Shown here piece by piece: positions 1 through 8,649 of a stretch of DNA of 32,010 nt (its first letter is position 1; every line of letters begins with the position of its first letter). Made by a program: the position numbers and the translations under genes. The notes beneath the pieces were generated by a model that was given only the letters and a program-made list of their open reading frames with translations, was not told where the DNA came from and made no database searches. Source of the DNA: Muribaculaceae bacterium (GTDB taxonomy: Bacteria; Bacteroidota; Bacteroidia; Bacteroidales; Muribaculaceae); the NCBI GenBank assembly GCA_017651515.1, contig JAGCCU010000032.1, positions 1-32,010 of the forward strand, written 5' to 3'.

Positions 1-203
1 AAGTTGTTGTTGCTCATGTTGGTGTAGTGACGCACCACGGTGAGTTCATCCACTTCTGGCAATGCTGGAGCTTCACTGCGCATTAGGTTGCCGGGCAACG
101 CTTTGATGTCATAGTCAGCCAACTCGTTCTTTGGAAGAGAAGAGCCGCAACGGCCTTCCTTCGACAACTCAAATATGAGTTTACCATAATAAGTGTTATT
201 CAT
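1..203 (-). CDS. gcvPB: Glycine dehydrogenase (decarboxylating) subunit 2, N-terminal part only
   Basis: The reading frame starts at 203 and runs off the left edge, so only about 67 N-terminal residues are visible. The start MNNTYYGKLIFELSKEGR and the later segment DYDIKALPGNLMR match the beginning of the GcvPB subunit, the PLP-binding half of the P-protein that decarboxylates glycine and passes the aminomethyl group to lipoyl-GcvH. The PLP lysine lies outside the window. A GGAGGAG ribosome-binding site sits just upstream. The ATG shares one base with the TAA stop of gcvPA, so the two subunits are translationally coupled. Last visible gene of the glycine-cleavage operon. Confidence 0.93.
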   Translation of the reverse strand, partial: MNNTYYGKLIFELSKEGRCGSSLPKNELADYDIKALPGNLMRSEAPALPEVDELTVVRHYTNMSNNN

Positions 204-1543
204 TATTTCTCCTCCTCAATTAAAAGTTCAACTTGTTCTACCAAAGCATCAATCTCGGCACGGCTGCGGGCTTCGGTCACGCATAGCAGCAGTGTGTTGT
301 CGTCAAGTTTCAGACCAGCCTGAATGCCTATTGCCAAGCAGTGGTTCTGAATGTCATCAATATTCATGGTTGTCTTAATGGCAAATTCATTCAAGAAAGG
401 CTTGTCGGGGAATGCCATTTCAAACTTACCTGTGGCGCAGAGTTTCTCTGCCAGATAATGTGCGCCGCTGTAGCCCATCTCGTTCACTTGGCGCAACCCC
501 TGCTTGCCCATGAGCGACATGTAGATGGTCACGTAGAGTGCCATAAGGCTCTCGTTAGAGCAGATATTGCTGGTCGCCTTTTCGCGACGAATGTGTTGCT
601 CGCGAGCTTGCAGTGTGAGCACGAATGTGCGTTTGCCGTCGGCATCGACGGTAGCGCCCACGATACGGCCTGGCATCTTGCGGATGAGCTTCTTGCTTGT
701 ACACAGGAAACCCACGTTAGGACCGCCGAAGTTCATGGGAATACCCAGGCTCTGGCCATCACCAACTGCTATGTCGGCTCCCCACTCGGCTGGAGTCTTG
801 ACCACGGCCAGTGTACTTGCCACGCAGTTCATAATGAGCAACGCCTTGTGGTCGTGGCACATGTCAGCCCAGCCAGTATAGTCCTCAAGGATTCCATAGA
901 AGTTAGGGGTGGCAACGATAACGCCGGCTACGTCGTCTTGTGCAACCTTGGCCTCGAAGTCGGCGCGGTTGGTTACTCCGCCTTCGGCAGCAATGTGCAC
1001 CACTTCCACGCCGTGGAACTTGGCGTAAGTCTCGACTACGCGTATTACGTTGGGGTTGACAGTATCGGAAATCAGCACCTTGTTGCGTTTCTTGGCATTT
1101 GCGACGGCCATCATCATTGCTTCAGCAGTGGCGGTACATCCGTCATACATCGAAGCATTGCTCACTTCCATGCCGGTCAGTTCGGCCATCATGCTCTGAT
1201 ATTCAAAGATATATTGCAGTGTGCCTTGTGAAATCTCGGCCTGATAGGGAGTATAGCTGGTGAGGAATTCGCTGCGACGCATCATGTCGTTGACTACGGC
1301 AGGCGAATAGTGGTCATAACAGCCGGCGCCGATGAAGCAGGTCAGTGGCACGTTATAGCTGCCCAGCTCATCAAAGAACTGGCGCACTTCCACCTCGCTC
1401 ATGGCATCGGGTAAGGCATATTCACGCTTGAAGAGCAATTCTTCAGGAATATCCTTGTAAAAATCTTCAATCTTCTGCTCACCACAGGTGCTCAGCATCG
1501 AGCGGATGTCATCTGGGGTGTGCGGGAAAAATTTATAGTTCAT
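203..1543 (-). CDS. gcvPA: Glycine dehydrogenase (decarboxylating) subunit 1
   Basis: 446 residues, normal length for the N-terminal subunit of the split P-protein. The start MNYKFFPHTPDDIRSML is the usual GcvPA start, and segments such as TPYQAEISQGTLQYIFEYQ and the glycine-rich NFGGPNVGFL are family-typical. A longer frame opens at 1606 but its extra residues fall inside the gcvH-gcvPA hairpin and look untranslated, so 1543 is chosen. With GcvPB it forms the PLP-dependent P-protein (EC 1.4.4.2) in the cytoplasm: glycine + lipoyl-GcvH -> CO2 + aminomethyl-GcvH. It overlaps gcvPB by one base and is preceded by a 78-base gap from gcvH containing a terminator-like hairpin. The split P-protein is a known alternative to the fused enzyme. 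Confidence 0.95.
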   Translation of the reverse strand: MNYKFFPHTPDDIRSMLSTCGEQKIEDFYKDIPEELLFKREYALPDAMSEVEVRQFFDELGSYNVPLTCFIGAGCYDHYSPAVVNDMMRRSEFLTSYTPYQAEISQGTLQYIFEYQSMMAELTGMEVSNASMYDGCTATAEAMMMAVANAKKRNKVLISDTVNPNVIRVVETYAKFHGVEVVHIAAEGGVTNRADFEAKVAQDDVAGVIVATPNFYGILEDYTGWADMCHDHKALLIMNCVASTLAVVKTPAEWGADIAVGDGQSLGIPMNFGGPNVGFLCTSKKLIRKMPGRIVGATVDADGKRTFVLTLQAREQHIRREKATSNICSNESLMALYVTIYMSLMGKQGLRQVNEMGYSGAHYLAEKLCATGKFEMAFPDKPFLNEFAIKTTMNIDDIQNHCLAIGIQAGLKLDDNTLLLCVTEARSRAEIDALVEQVELLIEEEK

Positions 1544-1574
1544 TATTTGAAATTCGGTATAAAGAAAAATAAAA

Positions 1575-1612
1575 TCAGGGCGTACCGAAAACTTGTTACG
1601 GTACACCCCTGA
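1575..1612 (-). terminator. Terminator-like hairpin inside the glycine-cleavage operon
   Basis: Read on the minus strand, ten bases after the gcvH stop, arms TCAGGG/CCCTGA and GTACCG/CGGTAC pair with a small internal bulge around an 11-base loop. A T-rich stretch (TTTTATTTTTCTTT) follows. This is the form of an intrinsic terminator, yet gcvPA starts only about 32 bases further on. Partial termination, or a processing point that keeps GcvH in excess over the P-protein, is an inference. Confidence 0.6.
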
Positions 1613-1621
1613 GTGTTAATT

Positions 1622-2002
1622 TTACTCGCCAATCATTGCCTTATAGGCTTCAGCGTCCATCAGGCTATCGAGCTCGCCCATATCGCTGAGCTGAACCTTG
1701 ATGATCCAGTTTTCAAAGGCATCTTTGTTGATCAATCCGGGCTCGTCTTCGAGGGCTTCGTTGACTTCAACCACAGTACCGCTCACGGGCGACATCAGAT
1801 CGCTGGCAGCCTTGACGCTCTCAACAGCACCAAATTCTTCGCCTGCAGCCACTTCGTCGTCCACTTCGGGCATGTCCACATAGACCACATTGCCTAGCTC
1901 GTGCTGTGCATAGTCGGTAATGCCGATGTAGCCAAACTCTCCTTCTACTCTCACATACTCATGTGACTCGCTGTAATAGAGTCCTTCGATAATCTTGCTC
2001 AT
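1622..2002 (-). CDS. gcvH: Glycine cleavage system H protein (lipoyl carrier)
   Basis: 126 residues, the standard size of H-protein. The lipoyl-attachment segment ESVKAASDL puts the modified lysine at K64, followed by the typical SPVSGTVVEVNEAL. GcvH carries the aminomethyl group from the P-protein to GcvT and its dihydrolipoyl arm to the dihydrolipoamide dehydrogenase (not in this window). It sits 40 bases after gcvT and before gcvPA in the same operon. The lipoate ligase at the head of the operon is the likely enzyme that modifies K64. The start ATG gives MSKIIEGLYYSESHEYV, as in other Bacteroidales copies. Confidence 0.97.
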   Translation of the reverse strand: MSKIIEGLYYSESHEYVRVEGEFGYIGITDYAQHELGNVVYVDMPEVDDEVAAGEEFGAVESVKAASDLMSPVSGTVVEVNEALEDEPGLINKDAFENWIIKVQLSDMGELDSLMDAEAYKAMIGE

Positions 2003-2042
2003 TAGTAATTTGTTATTTAGTGGTTAAAATTATATGATTCGT

Positions 2043-3143
2043 TTATTTCTTATAGTTGGGTACATAGAAGCGTTTCTTAACGACTGTTGCGGGGAACACT
2101 TTCTTGCGGATGCGAACTAGCAGGTCGTTGCCCACAGCACCAACCTCGCGGTCGACAAGTGCAAATGCCAGACTCTTATCCACCGAGATGCTACGGTAGC
2201 CAGTGGTGATGTAACCCACTACGTTTTCATTGGCATCAAGCACTTCGTAACCATGGCGAGGAATAGCTTTATCCTTCAATTCAAGACCGACGAGTTTCTT
2301 TGCACTGCCTTCGGCTTTCTGCTGGGCACATGCATCACGGCCAATGAAGCCGCCTTCTTTATCGAGTTTGCAGAACATTCCCAGTGTAGCCATGATAGGT
2401 GAGATCTCGGGAGTGAGTTCGTCGCCGTAAAGTGGCAGACCTGCTTCAAAACGCAGGGTGTCGCGGCAGCCAAGTCCGCAGGGCTGTACACCTGCATCCA
2501 TGAGCATGTCCCACATCTTTACAATCACAGGTGCGGTTGCATATACTTCAAAGCCGTCTTCGCCAGTGTAGCCCGTGCGGCTCACGATGATGGTTTCTCC
2601 ATCGTATTCTACCAACTTGAAGGTATAGAATGTAAGGTCTGTACAATCAATATCGAACACATCCTTCATGGTCTTTTCACCATTGGGACCTTGGATGGCC
2701 AGCTGTGAGTAGTGGTCGCTCTGATTGTCGACCTTCACATCGAATTCGCGTGCCTGCTCTTCAATCCATGCCACATCCTTATCGATGTTGGCTGCATTGA
2801 TAACCAAGAACAGGTCGTTTTCGCCCATCTTGTAAACCAGCAGGTCATCTACCGTTCCTCCATTGGGATAGAGCATCATTCCGTAGAACACCTTTCCGAT
2901 AGGAGCGCCGGCGATGTCGTTGGTGAAGATGTAGTTGACAAATTTTTCAGCTTGAGGGCCGGTGATGTGTACTTCACCCATGTGCGAAACATCGAATACA
3001 CCCACGTTCTTGCGAACGGCGTTGTGCTCGGTGGTGATGTCGCAGTACTGAATAGGCATGTCAAAACCCGCAAAAGGAGTCATCAAGGCTCCTTGTGCCA
3101 CGTGCTTGTCATGTAGACAAGTTACTTTAATTTCTTCAGACAT
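2043..3143 (-). CDS. gcvT: Aminomethyltransferase (glycine cleavage T protein)
   Basis: 366 residues, near the usual 360-370. The N-terminal domain shows FAGFDMPIQY, VFDVSHMGE (about 49-57) and the GGTVDD segment (95-100) that holds the tetrahydrofolate-binding aspartate, then LVINAANIDKD. The C-terminal part carries SRTGYTGEDGFEVY and the GCT-type barrel domain. It releases ammonia from aminomethyl-GcvH and makes 5,10-methylene-THF (EC 2.1.2.10). Six bases separate it from the upstream lipoate ligase and 40 from gcvH, so one transcript is likely. No damage seen. Confidence 0.97.
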   Translation of the reverse strand: MSEEIKVTCLHDKHVAQGALMTPFAGFDMPIQYCDITTEHNAVRKNVGVFDVSHMGEVHITGPQAEKFVNYIFTNDIAGAPIGKVFYGMMLYPNGGTVDDLLVYKMGENDLFLVINAANIDKDVAWIEEQAREFDVKVDNQSDHYSQLAIQGPNGEKTMKDVFDIDCTDLTFYTFKLVEYDGETIIVSRTGYTGEDGFEVYATAPVIVKMWDMLMDAGVQPCGLGCRDTLRFEAGLPLYGDELTPEISPIMATLGMFCKLDKEGGFIGRDACAQQKAEGSAKKLVGLELKDKAIPRHGYEVLDANENVVGYITTGYRSISVDKSLAFALVDREVGAVGNDLLVRIRKKVFPATVVKKRFYVPNYKK

Positions 3144-3149
3144 TTAAAG

Positions 3150-4136
3150 TTAATTGGTTAAAAGGTTAATAAATTGTTTTGTTTCTAAGTTCATAATGAT
3201 GTCCTGCATTCTCACGCCTCGCAGGGCATCAGTTAGGGCTTCGGTAGTGAGGGGCTTCCCAACAATCCTGTTGATGATTCCACCGTCCAGGTCGCCAAGC
3301 AGGAAGTAGTCGCCTGCGATATTAATGTGCTTTATCACATTGCGGTTAAGCTCCATGCTTACGACGAGTTCACCCACGCCCTCTATGCGTTGTTGCCTCG
3401 TTACGTTGCATCGCGGGTTGTTGCCCAGGATGAACTCTGGGGTGAGGTAACCCTGTTCTATTTCCTCGATGCAAGCCACATCGTTGTCGGTCAGCTTTTG
3501 GCTGCCATCGCACATGCTGTTGCGCAGATGAGCCTTGAACTGCTCGATGCTGATGTCGCAGTGCTCCTTGATGGTGGTGATGCGGCTGGGCACGCTTGCC
3601 ACACCCTTTGACTCGAGTTTCTCTCTCGATGGTGTGATGGCATTTGCGATATGCGTCATATCAGTGTCGTATAGCATGGTTCCATGCACTATGCTGAAAC
3701 CTGGCAAATGATAGAACGCGCTTCCGCTCACCTTACAATTGCCTATAAGGATGTCGTTACGCCCGCTGGCGTGTGCATCAAGACCCAGTTGCCGCAGTGA
3801 CTCCACCACAGCATCGGTATAGCGAGTGAAGGTGAGTTGCACATTATCGCTGCGTGTGATGTAGCTCAGCATGATGTTGCTCATGTCGGCAAACACACAT
3901 CCGCCACCGCTCTTGCGACGATAGTACTCGATGCCATGCTCGCGACAATAGGGAAGATTCACCTCGTTCTCGATGAGCTGGTTTCGCCCGAATATTACAG
4001 TGGGGTTTACCTGCCACATGAAGAACAAATCATCGTCGCCCATAATGCTTGCAGCATACTCCTCCATAGCCAGATAAAAAGGCAATTTGCGAGGTATGCT
4101 GACATTAGCCGTGATAGGCAAACTCAAGTACTTCAT
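3150..4136 (-). CDS. lplA: Lipoate-protein ligase A family
   Basis: 328 residues from the ATG at 4136 (MKYLSLPITANVSIPRKLPF). It shows the BPL_LplA_LipB fold signature RRKSGGG (73-79) and the catalytic lysine segment NCKVSGSA (K135), followed by a C-terminal accessory domain of the bacterial ligase type. It activates lipoate with ATP and transfers it to lipoyl domains; being first in the glycine-cleavage operon, GcvH K64 is the obvious acceptor. Upstream in-frame ATGs at 4193 and 4178 are rejected because the promoter TAACTTTG at 4191-4198 implies transcription starts near 4185. The true acceptor range, for example 2-oxoacid dehydrogenases, is not visible here. Confidence 0.92.
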   Translation of the reverse strand: MKYLSLPITANVSIPRKLPFYLAMEEYAASIMGDDDLFFMWQVNPTVIFGRNQLIENEVNLPYCREHGIEYYRRKSGGGCVFADMSNIMLSYITRSDNVQLTFTRYTDAVVESLRQLGLDAHASGRNDILIGNCKVSGSAFYHLPGFSIVHGTMLYDTDMTHIANAITPSREKLESKGVASVPSRITTIKEHCDISIEQFKAHLRNSMCDGSQKLTDNDVACIEEIEQGYLTPEFILGNNPRCNVTRQQRIEGVGELVVSMELNRNVIKHINIAGDYFLLGDLDGGIINRIVGKPLTTEALTDALRGVRMQDIIMNLETKQFINLLTN

Positions 4137-4190
4137 CGTTTGTTCACCGGTCGCACATTCAAAGAATGTGCTTGTTTCCATAAAAACGTC

Positions 4191-4220
4191 CAAAGTTACT
4201 ACATTTTTCCGAACTTACAA
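4191..4220 (-). promoter_or_regulatory. Promoter of the lplA-gcvTH-PAB operon
   Basis: On the minus strand TTG (4220-4218), 19 bases, then TAACTTTG (4198-4191), a full match to the Bacteroidetes -33/-7 pattern. The predicted start near 4185 leaves a 5' leader of about 50 bases, too short for a glycine riboswitch. It lies back to back with the DUF4292 promoter. Confidence 0.7.
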
Positions 4221-4282
4221 TGCATCGTTGGTGCAAAATCATTTTTTTTAGCAAGTAGGTTATTATGAAACCAAAATTATAT

Positions 4283-4290
4283 TAATTTTG
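4283..4290 (+). promoter_or_regulatory. -7 box of the DUF4292 gene
   Basis: TAATTTTG matches TAnnTTTG and lies 20 bases before the ATG at 4311. No good -33 TTTG is seen upstream, so support comes from the -7 box and position only. Confidence 0.5.
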
Positions 4291-4310
4291 CCGGCAAAAG
4301 CAGAAGAAAT

Positions 4311-5153
4311 ATGAGGATTTTTAGAGTTTTAATGATATCGGCAGTTGCGACTTTGCTTGTAGCATGCAGTTCTACAAAGAAGGTAAATAATGACGTTGTT
4401 GATAATAATACAATCAATACGACTGTCACAGATAATATAAACGACCAGTGGCTTGGCTCTGTTCTATCTACCATAGGTGGCTGGACCACTATGAAGGCAA
4501 ACGGACATTTCAGCATCAAGGGTGGAGGAAAATCATTTTCGAGTGCCATGCAGGTGCGCATGGTGCGTGACGAAGTCATTTATATTTCCATACGTCCATT
4601 GCTGGGAATCGAAGTGGGACGATTGATCATCAAAGACGATTCGTTGTTTGTAATCAACAAGTTGCAGAAGCTTTATTTAGCCGAAAAGGTGTCTTTACTC
4701 ACAATGGGAGTTCCAGCAACGGTAGGGATGATGCAGGATATGTTCTTGGGGCGTCCACATATTCTGGGAGAGGGGACACTGAATGCTTCACGGAGGCCTC
4801 TAGTCAAGGTAGTTGACAGTGATTCCAGATATGTTATCCAGCCCATCTCACAGCACAAGGACTTCAACTATGCCTTTACATACGACTCAAACAGCCACAT
4901 CGTTTCGCTTGATGTGAAACTCACGAAAGGAAACGATGCCTATAGCATGGCTTATGGGGATATACAGCGCACGTTGGCTGGCAATATCGCTCACAGCATC
5001 GATTTCAATACCGATGTAAAAGGAAAACCACTTAGTCTTAAACTTGAATACGACCGCATAACATGGAATGAGACATTGGATACCTCATTCTCGATACCTT
5101 CAAGTTACAAGCGTCAGGATGCACGCTCGCTAATGGGCATTTTCCAGCAGTAA
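4311..5153 (+). CDS. DUF4292 family lipoprotein
   Basis: 280 residues with a lipoprotein signal MRIFRVLMISAVATLLVAC; the lipobox LVAC puts the lipidated cysteine at 19. The rest fits the DUF4292 family of Bacteroidetes, distantly LolB-like: early GGWTTMKANGHFSIKGGGKS, then MRDEVIYISIRP-type strands and a C-terminal FSIPSSYKRQDA. Proteins of this kind are thought to be periplasmic or outer-membrane lipoproteins; a role in lipoprotein or lipid handling is inference. It is monocistronic, divergent from lplA, and its stop lies only two bases from the stop of the DUF5103 gene on the other strand, so the two transcripts must overlap. Confidence 0.85.
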   Translation: MRIFRVLMISAVATLLVACSSTKKVNNDVVDNNTINTTVTDNINDQWLGSVLSTIGGWTTMKANGHFSIKGGGKSFSSAMQVRMVRDEVIYISIRPLLGIEVGRLIIKDDSLFVINKLQKLYLAEKVSLLTMGVPATVGMMQDMFLGRPHILGEGTLNASRRPLVKVVDSDSRYVIQPISQHKDFNYAFTYDSNSHIVSLDVKLTKGNDAYSMAYGDIQRTLAGNIAHSIDFNTDVKGKPLSLKLEYDRITWNETLDTSFSIPSSYKRQDARSLMGIFQQ

Positions 5154-5155
5154 AT

Positions 5156-6421
5156 TCAGTTGATTGAACGGGCTATGCCGTAACCTATCAATTGGTCGTA
5201 ACGGCCTCCGCTAGGACGGTGGTAAACTAGTACAAGATACTGGTTGACAGTCTGATACTTATCGCCGTCAATAACACCTGTCATACCTATGCCTTCACCG
5301 TTTGGCACCCACAGATACTGATAGTTATATGCACCTTGTTTGAGTAGCAGGTCGTTCACATAGCAACCTGTAGTTGCATCGTACTTCATCATGGTGGTGT
5401 TTGCTGGCAGGCCGTGTGTAAATTCACCTTCAAGGAAGATGTTGCCGCCGTCTATCGGTCCGCCAGTATTAAGTGTGAAATGAGTGACCACATAGTCGGC
5501 ATCTATGAAACTGTCATCTCCTTCGGCATTTCTGACGATATACCGCCCGCGTTGTGTCTGATCGTATAGATACTGCTCGTTGACTCGAGGGACGTCAGCA
5601 TAGAGGGTGGCATGATAGAATGGTTGAACGTAGTCGATGGCTGCCACTCCCATGTTTATACTGTGAATGTTTACAGTTTCAAAACGTCGGTATTCATTAC
5701 CCGCTTCAAAAATCAGCTCGGGTTTATGTTCGTAGGTGACGGTGCCTATTCCAGCAGTCGTAGGGCGGCGAAGCACCACAGCATTGTCAATGCGCGTATT
5801 TTGGAATATTACGGTTTTCAGTTCGCTGTATGGGTCGGCAATAGTGCCTTGTCGATAATTCAGGTTTATGGTAAGCTGCTGGTGAGCGTCTTTATAATCT
5901 TCATCGGTGTTGGCAGTTACTTCAGTGAGAACGGTCACTTTTGGCTCACAGACTATGAAACGTGTCTGAAACAATACTTTGTCAGGATCGTCTTGTTCAA
6001 ATACTCTCAGCACATAATTTCCACTTTTGGTGAATCGCATGTCCTCGTTGGGCAGAGCAAAGGAATAGTTATAATAATGTGTGAAAGTGCCTTCACTCTG
6101 TCTGTAATCGTCAATGTCGGCATAATTGAATCCATCAAGATACTCACTTTCGAGTAACTGCGATGGCTGCCATTGTGCGTCACAATGCTGTAGACTGTAG
6201 CGCAGGTAGTGATAATCGTAGTCGATATAGTCGAAGTTCACTACAAGATAATCGTCACTGCCAAGCACTATCACTGGAGGTAGATACATGTTGCTCGCAG
6301 GGACTACCTTTAGGGAGCGTACATTACCATCTATGATGCGCACTCGAGTATCATCTGTCGCCTGAGCTAGCAATGCCATGGCACACATAGCACCCAGTAC
6401 CATTATTATTATCCTTTTCAT
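5156..6421 (-). CDS. DUF5103 protein, type IX secretion system plug-like
   Basis: 421 residues with a Sec signal MKRIIIMVLGAMCAMALLAQ, likely cut after LLAQA. The mature part has the features of the DUF5103/T9SS plug family: early RIIDGNVRSLKVVPASNMY, the segment FDYIDYDYHYLRYSLQHCDA, and RFTKSGNYVLRVF near 130. In Flavobacterium the plug protein closes the lateral opening of the SprA translocon, so a periplasmic/outer-membrane place is expected. It is the last gene of a minus cluster (lipoprotein, phospholipase, DUF4421, DUF5103), 99 bases after the DUF4421 stop, with no promoter box seen in that gap. No other T9SS gene is in the window. Confidence 0.85.
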   Translation of the reverse strand: MKRIIIMVLGAMCAMALLAQATDDTRVRIIDGNVRSLKVVPASNMYLPPVIVLGSDDYLVVNFDYIDYDYHYLRYSLQHCDAQWQPSQLLESEYLDGFNYADIDDYRQSEGTFTHYYNYSFALPNEDMRFTKSGNYVLRVFEQDDPDKVLFQTRFIVCEPKVTVLTEVTANTDEDYKDAHQQLTINLNYRQGTIADPYSELKTVIFQNTRIDNAVVLRRPTTAGIGTVTYEHKPELIFEAGNEYRRFETVNIHSINMGVAAIDYVQPFYHATLYADVPRVNEQYLYDQTQRGRYIVRNAEGDDSFIDADYVVTHFTLNTGGPIDGGNIFLEGEFTHGLPANTTMMKYDATTGCYVNDLLLKQGAYNYQYLWVPNGEGIGMTGVIDGDKYQTVNQYLVLVYHRPSGGRYDQLIGYGIARSIN

Positions 6422-6520
6422 CGTTGTTGTTTGACATTGGAAATGGATATAAGTTTAATTGTATCGCTAAGTCCCCCTCGCTCTCATCTTTATCATGGAG
6501 GAAGGAGCTATGGCCTTGAG

Positions 6521-7735
6521 TTAGAATCTAATTCCGCCTAAGACGGAAAAGTCCAAGATGGAGCTGACCAGACGGCTGTTACGTGATTTGTAGCGGTGGT
6601 GGTCGGCATAGCCCTGGAGTCCTATGAAATACTGCTTGTGGTTGTATACTGCAGCTATGCGGCCTCGAAAATTGATGGACAAATCACTTGTCTTCTGCCC
6701 AGGTTGCGGCAAGATATTGTATCGGTAACCAATATATGGTGTTACCGTGAGGTTCAACAACCATTTGCGTCCTAACACCCAGTTGTGCCCGTAACCGAAG
6801 AGCAAGCAGTAGTCGTTATAAAGGATTCTTGGAGCATCTTCTTGAGTAGGTATGTAAACGTGCGCCTCATCGGCCAATTGCTCGACATCAAACTTCACAT
6901 CGAAATGTTGCAGACTGATTCCCGCCAGCCACGAACCGGCACTGCGCTTCTGATATTTCGAGAAGCAATAGGCTGCAGCCTGGGCATAGCGACGGTTATT
7001 AAAGAAGTAATAAGCTGTCAAGCCCATCGCCTTGCGGCTTATTCCTGGCTGTCTGAACTTGTGACGCTCGTTATCAACGTTTTCGTCGGTATAGATTACG
7101 TTTGTCTCGTTATTATTCTCCAAGTAGAATGCATCTGCAGCAAATCGTGCACATGTGAACGAGAAATCGACCTTGTTCGACACTTTGCCGCCATGTAGCA
7201 GATTGCTCACGTTTACCGAATAGCCCAGACTCACCGCCATGAACGACAGCGAAACTCCGATATTCGACACCAAATTGCTGTTCATGATCATTCTTACGTC
7301 CTTGAAAGGACGGCCAATGTATGAGTCGGCCCAGTTGTCGCTTTTCAGTATGAGTTTCCAGTTCTTGCCAGTACTTTTCACGTAGGCGCTGTCATAACTG
7401 TTGAAAGCACGATCGCCCCAAATGTAGGTTTTATAACAAAACATAAGGAACTTTGGATAGCCCATCGTGCTGTCGTTGAAGTTTATCTTGCCGTGCTTCA
7501 TGGCTCGCCACCAGTAGCGGTTGTCACGGGTAGTGTCGTATGGCTCGTTGAGTTTGTTGTTAATACGTTGTTTAATGTCTGACTTGATTTGCTGAAACTT
7601 GTTCTGTTTATTTACAATTTCAACAGATGGTTGTATGCTGTCTTGTCGTGAAATTGAATCTGAAATAGCCAACTGCCCCCACGACAATATAGGTAGGCAG
7701 CACATCAACAGCAGTATCAATACACAACGCTTCAT
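6521..7735 (-). CDS. DUF4421 family outer-membrane protein
   Basis: 404 residues starting MKRCVLILLLMCCLPILSWG, a signal peptide probably cut before QLAISDS. After a charged segment (to about residue 60) the body has alternating hydrophobic strands and ends in an aromatic residue (GGIRF), as outer-membrane beta-barrels do. RYWWRAMKHGKINFNDSTM and YPKFLMFCYKTYIWGDRAFN are typical of the DUF4421 family. The ATG at 7735 is preferred to an in-frame TTG at 7744. It lies 28 bases after the phospholipase gene. The function of DUF4421 is not known; its company with OMPLA and the T9SS plug suggests outer-membrane upkeep. Confidence 0.8.
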   Translation of the reverse strand: MKRCVLILLLMCCLPILSWGQLAISDSISRQDSIQPSVEIVNKQNKFQQIKSDIKQRINNKLNEPYDTTRDNRYWWRAMKHGKINFNDSTMGYPKFLMFCYKTYIWGDRAFNSYDSAYVKSTGKNWKLILKSDNWADSYIGRPFKDVRMIMNSNLVSNIGVSLSFMAVSLGYSVNVSNLLHGGKVSNKVDFSFTCARFAADAFYLENNNETNVIYTDENVDNERHKFRQPGISRKAMGLTAYYFFNNRRYAQAAAYCFSKYQKRSAGSWLAGISLQHFDVKFDVEQLADEAHVYIPTQEDAPRILYNDYCLLFGYGHNWVLGRKWLLNLTVTPYIGYRYNILPQPGQKTSDLSINFRGRIAAVYNHKQYFIGLQGYADHHRYKSRNSRLVSSILDFSVLGGIRF

Positions 7736-7763
7736 CTCGCTCAAAAAAACTATAGTTGATAGC

Positions 7764-8615
7764 TTAGAAGTCGCTGAAGAATGAGGGTCGTATAAGCAGA
7801 CCTAATCGTAGGCGGCAGTGGTATTTGTTGTAGTCAAGCATGTTCTCGCCATAGCCGTCATAGAAATGCAGCATAAGGAACTGGTTGTCTTTCTTTCTGA
7901 TACGGAATCCCACATTGATAATTGTGTTGAAACTTAAGTTCCAGCCCTGACGCTTGACAAATGTGGCATCGACAACCCAACGCTTGTTGTTAGAAAGAAA
8001 CTGCGCACCAGTCTGGAAAATGCCGCTATACTTAAGGATATCTTTATTCTGTTGGCCGTCAATGATGGGAATCCATGTCTTTGCATGCACCATCAAGTTG
8101 CGATTGATAAATGCCGAACCGGCAAACGAGATTTTATTCCAGCTGCGTGATGCCTCACCGTCACGGCCATTGGACTCATGCTCAACCATGATGAGTGTAC
8201 TTCCCACAAGTCGCCCTTTAGCGAAAATAGGGGTTTGTATACCAATACCAGGGTTGAAGTTCAAGTCATGAAAAGGCAGCGATTCCTCAAAGATATTCCA
8301 CATCGCCTTTTGCGAATAACTGAGGAAAAGGTAACTGTGTAAAGGAAGTATCGACTTCGTCAATCGCTGGCGGAAACTGATTTGGAATTTCACGTCGCTG
8401 TTATATTCAGTGGGCTTTTGGTTCAATGCTGTACCAAGTGCGAAGTAGTTGTCCTTGTAGATTCCAAAGAAAGGACGGTTATCAAAGTCGTGAATGATAC
8501 TATCGACATTGAATTTTTCTTGCTCCTTACCCAAGATTTTTGTAGCAATTTGTGCTTCTACTGGATAAACCACACTTGCAAGGACCAAAACAATTATAAT
8601 TCTGAAAATTTTCAT
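7764..8615 (-). CDS. pldA: Outer-membrane phospholipase A (OMPLA)
   Basis: 283 residues with a signal peptide (MKIFRIIIVLVLASVVYPVEA). The catalytic signature is intact: HESNG gives H146 and S148, and SRSWNK gives N160, the same 12-residue Ser-Asn spacing as E. coli OMPLA (S144/N156). The strand-like C-terminal half ends in phenylalanine (SFFSDF), fitting a 12-strand barrel. The enzyme hydrolyses phospholipids that reach the outer leaflet (EC 3.1.1.32/3.1.1.4) and normally needs Ca2+ and dimerisation. It is second in the minus cluster, 34 bases after a lipoprotein gene and 28 before DUF4421. Confidence 0.9.
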   Translation of the reverse strand: MKIFRIIIVLVLASVVYPVEAQIATKILGKEQEKFNVDSIIHDFDNRPFFGIYKDNYFALGTALNQKPTEYNSDVKFQISFRQRLTKSILPLHSYLFLSYSQKAMWNIFEESLPFHDLNFNPGIGIQTPIFAKGRLVGSTLIMVEHESNGRDGEASRSWNKISFAGSAFINRNLMVHAKTWIPIIDGQQNKDILKYSGIFQTGAQFLSNNKRWVVDATFVKRQGWNLSFNTIINVGFRIRKKDNQFLMLHFYDGYGENMLDYNKYHCRLRLGLLIRPSFFSDF

Positions 8616-8649
8616 TTCTATTTTGTTTTTGTTTATTTATCTAAATGAA

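Noticed and set aside
341-1231. 296-codon open frame on the plus strand
   Set aside because: Antisense to gcvPA; rich in His and Cys in the way shadow frames are; no start signals.
4137-4198. Glycine riboswitch before the gcv operon
   Set aside because: The predicted leader is only about 50 bases, with no room for the paired aptamers.
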